Below are positions 1 to 5,260 of a stretch of 6,593 nt of DNA, in pieces. Position 1 is the stretch's first letter, and every line of letters begins with the position of its first letter. This DNA comes from an uncultured Clostridia bacterium (lineage in GTDB: Bacteria > Bacillota > Clostridia > Lachnospirales > Anaerotignaceae). Where the stretch lies: NCBI GenBank assembly GCA_958420075.1, contig CATZIM010000104.1, positions 1 through 6,593 of the forward strand, given 5' to 3'. The notes under the pieces are model-generated. The model saw nothing but the letters and a program-made list of their open reading frames with translations, made no database searches and was not told the origin of the DNA. The position numbers and the translations under genes are program-made.

Positions 1-40
1 AGACGGCCCTGTACTGGAAAAGGAGGAAATCAAGTGGTAA
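1..40 (+). CDS. pyrK: C-terminal end of PyrK, electron-transfer subunit of dihydroorotate dehydrogenase B (partial)
   Basis: Only the last 12 codons and the TAA stop (38-40) lie in the window. Read from base 2 they give [12 protein letters not shown]. Family knowledge: PyrK proteins, which carry FAD and a [2Fe-2S] cluster and pass electrons from PyrD to NAD+, commonly end in a segment beginning DGPV after the last cluster cysteine. The stop lies 7 nt inside the start of the following pyrD, and the pyrD ribosome binding site sits within these codons, so the two subunits are probably translationally coupled. The assignment rests on this short tail plus the class 1B pyrD next to it. Most of the gene is outside the window. 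Confidence 0.75.
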   Translation, partial: DGPVLEKEEIKW

Positions 41-948
41 ACACAAAAGTAACACTCAGCGGCATTACGCTGGATAACCCCGTGATTCCCGCCAGCGGTA
101 CTTTCGGCTATGGCTACGAATTTGCGGAACTGTATGATATCAACATTCTGGGTTCCTTCTCTTTCAAAGGAACAACCAGAGAACCCCGTTTCGGCAACCC
201 TACACCCCGTATTGCAGAATGCACCGCAGGGCTCATCAACTCCGTAGGGCTTCAGAACCCCGGCATTGACAAAGTTATTTCCGAAGAACTGCCTAAAATG
301 CGCAAGTGCTTCCATAAACCTGTCATTGCCAACATCAGCGGTTTTTCCGTTGACGAATACGCTTACTGCTGCGAACGCATCGACAAAGAAGATCAGGTTG
401 GCATCATCGAAGTCAATGTCAGCTGCCCCAACGTACATCACGGCGGCATGGCATTCGGCACCAGCCCCGAAGCAGCGGCAGAAGTAACCAGAGCCGTAAA
501 GGCAGTAACCACAAAACCCGTTTACATCAAACTGAGCCCCAATGTAACAGACATTGCGGCTGTTGCAAAAGCATGTGAAGAAGCAGGCGCAGACGGCATC
601 AGCCTCATCAACACCATGATGGGCATGCGCATTGACCTGAAAACAAAACGCCCCGTTATCGCTAACAAAATGGGCGGTTTCTCCGGCAGCGCCATCTTCC
701 CTGTGGCTGTCCGCATGGTATATCAGGTAGCGGAAGCTGTAAACATCCCCGTCATCGGTATGGGCGGCGTTTCCTCAGCAGAAGACGTCATCGAAATGAT
801 GCTGGCAGGCGCTACTGCCGTACAGGTAGGCGCAGCCAATCTGGTAGACCCCTTCGCATGCAAAAACATCATCGAAGACCTGCCCCGCGTCATGGAGCAG
901 TATGGTATCAAAGATCTGAATGAAATCATTGGAGGTGCTCACAAATGA
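34..948 (+). CDS. pyrD: Dihydroorotate dehydrogenase B (NAD+), catalytic FMN subunit PyrD
   Basis: This 304-residue cytoplasmic flavoprotein oxidises dihydroorotate to orotate, the fourth step of UMP synthesis. The length and motifs fit class 1B enzymes, which work as PyrD2PyrK2 and use NAD+ through PyrK. Visible motifs are the N-terminal [13 protein letters not shown] (15-27), the substrate-loop lysine K45 in FKGTT followed by NPTPRIAE (55-62), NSVGLQNPG (69-77), and NVSCPNV (128-134), whose C131 is the expected catalytic base. FMN-phosphate-binding segments IGMGGV and QVGAAN lie near the C-terminus. The start is GTG at 34, chosen because AGGAGG (21-26) sits 7 nt upstream and the N-terminus matches the family. 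It overlaps the end of pyrK by 7 nt and pyrF by 4 nt. The cysteine in place of serine at the base position supports class 1 over the membrane-bound class 2 enzyme. Confidence 0.97.
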   Translation: MVNTKVTLSGITLDNPVIPASGTFGYGYEFAELYDINILGSFSFKGTTREPRFGNPTPRIAECTAGLINSVGLQNPGIDKVISEELPKMRKCFHKPVIANISGFSVDEYAYCCERIDKEDQVGIIEVNVSCPNVHHGGMAFGTSPEAAAEVTRAVKAVTTKPVYIKLSPNVTDIAAVAKACEEAGADGISLINTMMGMRIDLKTKRPVIANKMGGFSGSAIFPVAVRMVYQVAEAVNIPVIGMGGVSSAEDVIEMMLAGATAVQVGAANLVDPFACKNIIEDLPRVMEQYGIKDLNEIIGGAHK

Positions 949-1652
949 ACAGAGATGTCATCATCGCTTGTGACTTCAACAGCAAAGAAGACCTGTATGC
1001 CTTTCTGGATCGCTTTACAGAAGAAAAACCCTTCCTGAAAATCGGTATGGAACTGTTCTATGCGGAAGGTCCTGAAATCGTAAGAGAAATCAAGGCAAGA
1101 GGCCATAAAATCTTCCTGGATCTGAAGCTGCACGATATTCCCAACACTGTAAAAAAAGCTATGGCAGTCCTGTCCCGTCTGGATGTTGACATGTGCAACG
1201 TACATGCCGGCGGCACCATCGCTATGATGGAAGCAGGTCTGGAAGGTCTGACACGTCCCGACGGCACACGTCCTCTGCTGATTGCCGTTACACAGCTCAC
1301 ATCCACCAGCGAAGAACGTATGCAGAACGATCTGCTCATCGACAAACCTCTGGATGAAGTTGTAATGCACTATGCAGCAAACGCAAAAATCGCAGGTCTG
1401 GACGGCGTTGTTTGCTCCCCTCTGGAAGCAGGCAAAGTAAAAGACGTCTGCGGCAAAGACTTTTTGACAGTAACCCCCGGCGTACGTTTTGCCGATGGGG
1501 ATAAAGGGGATCAGGTAAGAATCACCACCCCTGCAAAAGCAAGAGAAATCGGTTCTGACTACATCGTTGTAGGCAGACCCATCACACAGGCAGATGACCC
1601 CGTCGCTGCTTATAGAAGATGTGTTTCTGAATTTTTAGGAGGCGAAAAGTAA
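945..1652 (+). CDS. pyrF: Orotidine 5'-phosphate decarboxylase
   Basis: This 235-residue TIM-barrel enzyme decarboxylates OMP to UMP, the last step of the pathway. It is of the short bacterial type. The family signature is plain: [11 protein letters not shown] (59-69) supplies catalytic D59, K61 and D64, with K32 in LKIGME completing the charged network. D10 near the N-terminus fits the substrate ribose contact. The phosphate-binding elements are TPGVR (177-181) and VGRPI (209-213). The ATG at 945 overlaps the pyrD stop (ATGA), and GGAGG (931-935) lies 9 nt upstream inside pyrD, so it is likely translated by coupling. The pyrE start follows 1 nt after its stop. Nothing appears truncated or unusual. 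Confidence 0.98.
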   Translation: MNRDVIIACDFNSKEDLYAFLDRFTEEKPFLKIGMELFYAEGPEIVREIKARGHKIFLDLKLHDIPNTVKKAMAVLSRLDVDMCNVHAGGTIAMMEAGLEGLTRPDGTRPLLIAVTQLTSTSEERMQNDLLIDKPLDEVVMHYAANAKIAGLDGVVCSPLEAGKVKDVCGKDFLTVTPGVRFADGDKGDQVRITTPAKAREIGSDYIVVGRPITQADDPVAAYRRCVSEFLGGEK

Positions 1653-1653
1653 T

Positions 1654-2301
1654 ATGACAAACATGAAAAAACAGATTGCAAAAGACCTGTTATCCATCGG
1701 CGCTGTTTTCCTGCGTCCCGAAGAACCTTTCACATGGGCAAGCGGTATCAAAAGCCCCATTTACTGCGATAACCGTCTGACACTGACAGCACCTGAAGTG
1801 CGTACTCGTGTAGAAAACGCACTGGCAGAAACCATCAAAGCAGAATATCCCGACTGTGAAGTCCTGATGGGCACCAGCACAGCAGGTATCGCTCACGCTG
1901 CTATCGTTGGCCACATCATGGGCCTGCCTATGGGCTATGTACGTTCCGGTCACAAAGACCACGGCAGACACAACCAGATCGAAGGCAAACTGGAAAAAGG
2001 TCAGAAAGTTGTTGTTGTGGAAGACCTGATCTCCACAGCAGGCAGCGCCATCGAAGTTGTAAACGTACTGCGTGAAGCAGGCGCAGACGTACTGGGCATC
2101 GTAAGCATCTTCACTTACGGCATGCAGAAAGGTCTGGATCGTCTGGCAGAAGCAAATGTTAAAAATGTCAGCCTGTCCAACTTCGACGCTGTTGCTGAAG
2201 TAGCCGCTGAAGAAGGCTACATCAAAGAATCTGACATCGCGAGACTGATCGCTTTCCGCAACAATCCCAGTGATGAAAGCTGGAGGACTGATGTAAAATG
2301 A
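1654..2301 (+). CDS. pyrE: Orotate phosphoribosyltransferase
   Basis: This 215-residue type I phosphoribosyltransferase joins orotate and PRPP to give OMP. The PRPP-binding signature [13 protein letters not shown] (119-131) carries the paired acidic residues E123 and D124. The orotate-binding region [11 protein letters not shown] lies at 31-41. The flexible catalytic loop at 94-111 contains R97, K101, H103 and NQIEG, as expected for a dimeric enzyme whose loop reaches into the neighbouring active site. AGGAGG (1637-1642) lies 11 nt before the ATG at 1654. A second in-frame ATG (codon 4, 1663) would sit 20 nt from that site, so the first is preferred. The start comes 1 nt after pyrF, and the gene overlaps pyrB by 4 nt. 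Confidence 0.97.
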   Translation: MTNMKKQIAKDLLSIGAVFLRPEEPFTWASGIKSPIYCDNRLTLTAPEVRTRVENALAETIKAEYPDCEVLMGTSTAGIAHAAIVGHIMGLPMGYVRSGHKDHGRHNQIEGKLEKGQKVVVVEDLISTAGSAIEVVNVLREAGADVLGIVSIFTYGMQKGLDRLAEANVKNVSLSNFDAVAEVAAEEGYIKESDIARLIAFRNNPSDESWRTDVK

Positions 2302-3215
2302 GAAATCTGATCGATATTACTGACCTGACTATACAGGAAATCGACGAATTGATTGCCACCGCTTGTGACATCATCGCCAATCCCGATAAATACTGCGACG
2401 CATGCCGCAGAAAAAAACTGGCTACCCTCTTTTTTGAACCCTCTACCAGAACCCGCCTGAGCTTTGAAGCGGCTATGCTGGAACTGGGCGGCAGTGTGCT
2501 GGGCTTTTCCGAAGCAAACAGCAGCTCTGCATCCAAAGGGGAAAGCGTTGCAGATACCGTACGTGTGGTAGGCTGCTATGCAGACATCATCGCCATGCGT
2601 CATCCCAAAGAAGGGGCACCTATGGTGGCTTCCATGCACTCTCCCGTGCCCATCATCAATGCAGGCGACGGCGGTCATAACCACCCCACACAGACACTCA
2701 CAGACCTGCTGACTATCCACAGAGAAAAAGGTCATTTTGATAACCTGACTGTTGGTCTGTGCGGCGACCTGAAATTCGGCCGTACCGTACATTCCCTGAT
2801 CCACGCGCTGTCCCGTTACACAGGCATCCACTTTGTGTTGATTTCTCCCGAAGAACTGAGCCTGCCTTCTTACATCATTCACGATGTACTGGAGAAAAAA
2901 GGCATGTCCTACGAAGAAACACAGGATCTGGAAGCAGTTATGCCCAAACTGGATATCCTTTACATGACAAGAGTACAGCGGGAACGTTTCTTCAACGAAG
3001 CGGACTACATTCGTCTGAAAGACAGCTATATCCTGACACTGGACAAGCTGAAAAATGCCAAAGAGGATCTTTGCATCCTGCATCCCCTGCCCCGTGTCAA
3101 CGAAATCTCTACCAGTGTGGATAACGACAGCCGTGCATGCTACTTCAAACAGGCACACAACGGCAAATATATCCGTATGGCACTGATTCTGAAATTACTG
3201 GGGGTGGAAGTGTAA
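2298..3215 (+). CDS. pyrB: Aspartate carbamoyltransferase catalytic chain
   Basis: This 305-residue catalytic chain condenses carbamoyl phosphate and L-aspartate to carbamoyl-aspartate, the committed step of pyrimidine synthesis. The carbamoyl-phosphate motif [13 protein letters not shown] lies at 45-57. A serine and K80-G-E loop (76-82) corresponds to the loop that enters the neighbouring active site in the E. coli enzyme. R101, HPTQ (129-132), R225 and Q227 in TRVQRER, and HPLPR (262-266) match known substrate-binding positions. The aspartate-binding loop features separate it from ornithine carbamoyltransferase, as does the adjacent pyrI. The start overlaps the pyrE stop (ATGA), with GGAGG (2282-2286) 11 nt upstream. 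Because a regulatory chain follows, the holoenzyme is probably the dodecameric, allosterically controlled form. Confidence 0.98.
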   Translation: MRNLIDITDLTIQEIDELIATACDIIANPDKYCDACRRKKLATLFFEPSTRTRLSFEAAMLELGGSVLGFSEANSSSASKGESVADTVRVVGCYADIIAMRHPKEGAPMVASMHSPVPIINAGDGGHNHPTQTLTDLLTIHREKGHFDNLTVGLCGDLKFGRTVHSLIHALSRYTGIHFVLISPEELSLPSYIIHDVLEKKGMSYEETQDLEAVMPKLDILYMTRVQRERFFNEADYIRLKDSYILTLDKLKNAKEDLCILHPLPRVNEISTSVDNDSRACYFKQAHNGKYIRMALILKLLGVEV

Positions 3216-3634
3216 TGCATATCGATGAAATCCAAAACGGCATTGTCATTGACCATATCAAAGCCGGCAAAGGCATGGAACTGTATCATTTCCTGCATCT
3301 GGATGAACTGGACTGCTCCGTTGCCATCCTGCGCAATGTAAACAGCCAGAAAATGGGCAAGAAAGACATCATCAAGATCGACAGCGTGCTGAACATGGAT
3401 CTGGGCGTACTGGGCTATATGGACCCCGACATGACCATCAGCATCATTCAGGACGGCAAACAGGTAAAGAAATTCCATCCTGAGCTGCCTGAACAGATCA
3501 CAAACGTTATTTTCTGTAAAAATCCCCGCTGCATCACTACAGTGGAACAGGAAATCGACCACATCTTCAAATTGACAGACAGAGAAAAAGGTACTTATCG
3601 CTGCCTGTACTGTGAAAGCGAAGCAAAAAAATAA
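3215..3634 (+). CDS. pyrI: Aspartate carbamoyltransferase regulatory chain
   Basis: This 139-residue regulatory chain binds nucleotide effectors and links PyrB trimers through a C-terminal zinc domain. The zinc ligands are C101, C106, C130 and C133. Their CX4C and CX2C spacing is the same as in the E. coli chain, which is about 14 residues longer. The N-terminal allosteric domain contains GIVIDHI (9-15) and the GMELYHFL stretch (20-27). The ATG at 3215 overlaps the pyrB stop as TAATG. A G-rich stretch (3200-3207) ends 7 nt before it and is a weaker ribosome binding site than those upstream, consistent with coupling to pyrB. An open frame extends to 3137 inside pyrB, but those 26 codons are shadow sequence and the family N-terminus begins at this methionine. 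It is the last gene of the operon. Confidence 0.97.
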   Translation: MHIDEIQNGIVIDHIKAGKGMELYHFLHLDELDCSVAILRNVNSQKMGKKDIIKIDSVLNMDLGVLGYMDPDMTISIIQDGKQVKKFHPELPEQITNVIFCKNPRCITTVEQEIDHIFKLTDREKGTYRCLYCESEAKK

Positions 3635-3650
3635 GATACAACCGTATCTT
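3633..3650 (+). other. Short hairpin starting at the pyrI stop codon
   Basis: AAGATAC (3633-3639) pairs perfectly with GTATCTT (3644-3650) across a 4-nt loop. The stem begins within the TAA stop of pyrI. Only four T residues follow, ending at 3652, so it is a poor intrinsic terminator by itself. It may protect or stabilise the 3' end of the mRNA, or be incidental. Confidence 0.4.
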
Positions 3651-3654
3651 TTGA

Positions 3655-3802
3655 AAAAAGACCACTCCTTTTAGGAGCATCTTCATCAGAAAACAAAGAA
3701 AGCTGAAATCCTTATCATACAAAGGATTCCAGCTTTCTTATTTTTTGAAATTTGATTCAATATGTTTTCTTAAGGGGAAGTTGCTTGAGGAGTGGTCTTT
3801 TT
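3655..3802. repeat. Perfect 15-bp inverted repeat enclosing the pyr operon terminator
   Basis: AAAAAGACCACTCCT (3655-3669) is the exact reverse complement of AGGAGTGGTCTTTTT (3788-3802). The arms are 118 nt apart and enclose the terminator hairpin at 3696-3739. The A-rich outer edge becomes a T-run on either strand, so the arms could form a long outer terminator stem in both directions. The left arm has a competing partner: CTCCT (3665-3669) can also pair with AGGAG at 3673-3677 over a 3-nt loop. A small non-autonomous transposable element with terminal inverted repeats is an alternative, but I see no convincing target duplication (only GA on each side) and no transposase. Confidence 0.6.
3696..3746 (+). 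terminator. Rho-independent terminator of the pyr operon
   Basis: The left arm 3696-3713 pairs with the right arm 3722-3739 in an 18-bp stem with a single A-C mismatch (3706 and 3729) and an 8-nt loop. A T-rich tail ends at 3746. It lies about 60 nt after the pyrI stop. The A-rich sequence just before the stem gives a T-rich tail on the other strand too, so termination may be bidirectional. Its sequence is strikingly similar to the terminator at 5003-5052. Confidence 0.88.
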
Positions 3803-3807
3803 GATTT

Positions 3808-3957
3808 CTATACAATCTGTACGTTTTCCATCTCTGATTTTGTAACATCACGCCATAGACGGACAGAATCAAAATGTCCTACAATAGACATATATTGAGG
3901 TATTATGGCTGATTTGCCAAACATATCAAAAAGGAGGGGCTTCCATGAACAAAACAT
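3808..3957 (-). pseudogene. Possible short gene remnant on the minus strand (speculative)
   Basis: This minus-strand frame is open from a stop at 3970-3972 to a TAG at 3808-3810. The first ATG at 3955-3957 gives 49 residues. The distal half reads like a real protein, for example MSIVGHFDSVRLWRDVTKS from the ATG at 3889-3891, with balanced charge and aromatic residues. None of the possible starts has a good ribosome binding site. The proximal part runs antisense to the start and ribosome binding site of the gene at 3945. The TAG is followed directly by the inverted repeat at 3802-3655, which could terminate it. I recognise no family. It may be a decayed gene end, part of a small mobile element, or chance. 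Confidence 0.2.
3880..3885 (+). promoter_or_regulatory. Candidate -10 element for the gene at 3945
   Basis: TACAAT resembles a sigma-A -10 box and would give a leader of roughly 50 nt before the ATG at 3945. No good -35 box stands 17 nt upstream; CGGACA (3860-3865) is 14 nt away, which is too close. A second TACAAT occurs at 3811-3816. The gene needs its own promoter because a strong terminator separates it from the pyr operon, but the exact site is uncertain. Confidence 0.22.
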
Positions 3958-4955
3958 TTTTGATATCTTCTATACTGTCTATGTCCGTATTGCTTTTCCC
4001 AACCACTGGTTTTGCCGCAGAAACACCACAGGCATCTATGCCCATCTCCGCCAAATCCAGAACTTCCATCCAGTTTCCTATGAGCGAACCAGTCCCCTTA
4101 GCGCCCATTACCATCAGCGAAACGACGCCGAGCAGTTTTACTGACTATTCAGAATATACCTTCGCTGTCAGTCACGAACCTTTTGATTATGCAGCTCCCG
4201 AAGGCACTGCTCACCAGGACACCTTTCAAAACCGGCTTTCCTTTGTGGTGGAAGGTAAACAAACGCTGACTGCAGATGGTGTCACGCTTTCTTATTGGAC
4301 AGAAAATGATAATCTGGTCGTAAAAATTCACAAAAGTGATCCAGACAAACTGGAATCTTTTACACTGGCAGACCTTTCTTTGCAGCAAAACCCACAAAAA
4401 AAAGCCATCCTGCGGGAACACCATCTTTATGTGGCTTTTTCTGATTCCGTCTCAGATGACAGGCTGGAACAGGAAATGCAGGTTTTGAAAGAAGATTTCA
4501 TCGTTCTGGAACAATTTTATCCCAATGCTCAAATTGATTCCCAGCAGATTTGTCTGTCCCTCAACAGCAACACCCTGACCGTCAACGGTATCGAAAAATC
4601 TATTCGGGTATCTCCCTATGTTTCTGAAAATGGGTATGTCATGCTGCCACTTCGAGAACTGGCGACAGCACTGCCCAATCTGGAAGTGGAATGGGACAAG
4701 AAAAGAAATACAGCATGTCTTTATACTGCAGACCTCTGGCATGATCTTCTGGCAGAAATTCCTCTGGACAGCCAAACAGCGTCTTTCCACGGACAAACCC
4801 TTGCGCTGCGTGAACCTGCCACGGAAAAAGATGGAAGAACCTTCCTTTCCCTGCGAGATGCGGCAAACATCTGCGGTATACGCAACAGCGAAATCACTTG
4901 GGATGCCGAAACACAAACCGTACGCATTGACAAAGATTTTATCACCTATACATAA
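3945..4955 (+). CDS. Secreted protein with two C-terminal stalk (copper amine oxidase N-terminal-like) domains
   Basis: This is a 336-residue exported protein of unknown role. Residues 1-25 form a signal peptide: a lysine at position 3, a hydrophobic core to about residue 18, and a likely cut near GFAA. Residues 26-200 match no family I know and are polar, with predicted beta-rich and charged stretches. The C-terminal third has two repeats of the fold named after the copper amine oxidase N-terminal domain. The first has NGYVMLPLRELA followed by VEWDKKRNTACLY (about 200-262). The second has DGRTFLSLRDAANICGI followed by ITWDAETQTVRI (about 270-330). Such domains are common in surface and secreted proteins of Clostridia and do not themselves imply oxidase activity or copper binding. 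No LPXTG motif, lipobox or SLH domain is seen, so attachment is unclear. AAGGAGG (3931-3937) lies 7 nt before the ATG. A related terminator follows. Confidence 0.88.
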   Translation: MNKTFLISSILSMSVLLFPTTGFAAETPQASMPISAKSRTSIQFPMSEPVPLAPITISETTPSSFTDYSEYTFAVSHEPFDYAAPEGTAHQDTFQNRLSFVVEGKQTLTADGVTLSYWTENDNLVVKIHKSDPDKLESFTLADLSLQQNPQKKAILREHHLYVAFSDSVSDDRLEQEMQVLKEDFIVLEQFYPNAQIDSQQICLSLNSNTLTVNGIEKSIRVSPYVSENGYVMLPLRELATALPNLEVEWDKKRNTACLYTADLWHDLLAEIPLDSQTASFHGQTLALREPATEKDGRTFLSLRDAANICGIRNSEITWDAETQTVRIDKDFITYT

Positions 4956-5002
4956 ACACATATCAAAAAGCAGCATATCAAATGTCACTTCATAAGAAAA
5001 TA

Positions 5003-5052
5003 AATATAGCCGGAATCCTTACAGCATAAAGGATTCCGGCTATATTATTTTT
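5003..5052 (+). terminator. Bidirectional rho-independent terminator between convergent genes
   Basis: The arms 5003-5020 and 5029-5046 form a perfect 18-bp stem with an 8-nt loop, followed by a T-rich tail to 5052 on the plus strand. The A-rich stretch at 4995-5004 supplies a T-rich tail on the minus strand. It lies 48 nt after the stalk-protein gene and downstream of the converging minus-strand genes, so it probably serves both. Its core AATCCTT, 8-nt loop and AAGGATTCC are shared with the terminator after pyrI. Confidence 0.9.
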
Positions 5053-5144
5053 ACAAAATCGTTGTCTCCAAAAGGCAGCTGCCGCAATTCACCTGAAGCA
5101 ATCAAACCATATTTTTTAAAAGGCTTCTGTTTTGTATACACCAT
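5040..5144 (-). CDS. Candidate 34-residue small protein, unrecognised
   Basis: The minus-strand ATG at 5142-5144 opens a frame of 34 codons ending in TAG at 5040-5042. AGAGGA lies about 6 nt upstream, a good ribosome binding site. The product is basic at the start (MVYTKQKPFKKYG) and ends with an acidic turn and hydrophobic tail (PFGDNDFVKII). It has no membrane segment, signal peptide or known motif. The frame stays open upstream to a TAA at 5223-5225, adding 26 protein-like residues with cysteines (including EKGKCLRLAHRGNC) but no ATG or GTG start, so this could instead be the surviving end of a larger broken gene. It lies 116 nt downstream of the histidine kinase on the same strand, with no clear terminator between, and its stop falls within the stem of the terminator at 5003-5046. 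It is too short for homology by eye. Confidence 0.35.
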   Translation of the reverse strand: MVYTKQKPFKKYGLIASGELRQLPFGDNDFVKII

Positions 5145-5260
5145 GCAATTTCCTCTGTGAGCCAATCTGAGGCATTTTCCTTTTTCAGAGAGTAATTGCT
5201 CACAACTTGTAAAAAAACCGTTTTAAGCCTAGAAAATGCCAAAATACAGGTATATTCTCT

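Noticed and set aside
1..33. PyrR-binding attenuator or other pyr leader
   Set aside because: The window starts inside pyrK, so the operon leader is not present, and nothing resembling such an element is seen between the genes.
939..1370. Long minus-strand frame (143 codons) opposite pyrF
   Set aside because: It lies wholly antisense to a fully supported pyrF and has a cysteine- and histidine-rich composition typical of reverse shadows.
2217..3158. Minus-strand frame of 313 codons opposite pyrB
   Set aside because: It mirrors the pyrB codon pattern and has an odd composition rich in Cys, His, Phe and Gln with no motif. PyrB carries all catalytic motifs.
3137..3214. Extension of the pyrI frame upstream into pyrB
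   Set aside because: The extra 26 codons are out-of-frame pyrB sequence. The family N-terminus and the TAATG junction place the start at 3215.
3660..3797. Insertion sequence after pyrI
   Set aside because: No transposase frame and no convincing target-site duplication; recorded only as an inverted repeat.
4452..4988. Minus-strand frame of 178 codons opposite the stalk-protein gene
   Set aside because: It is antisense to a gene with a signal peptide, ribosome binding site and recognisable domains, and shows no motif of its own.
5212..5232. T-run on the minus strand shortly after the kinase stop as a terminator
   Set aside because: The sequence before the run can form only about 5 bp (AAAAC with GTTTT) with almost no loop, so no credible hairpin precedes it.
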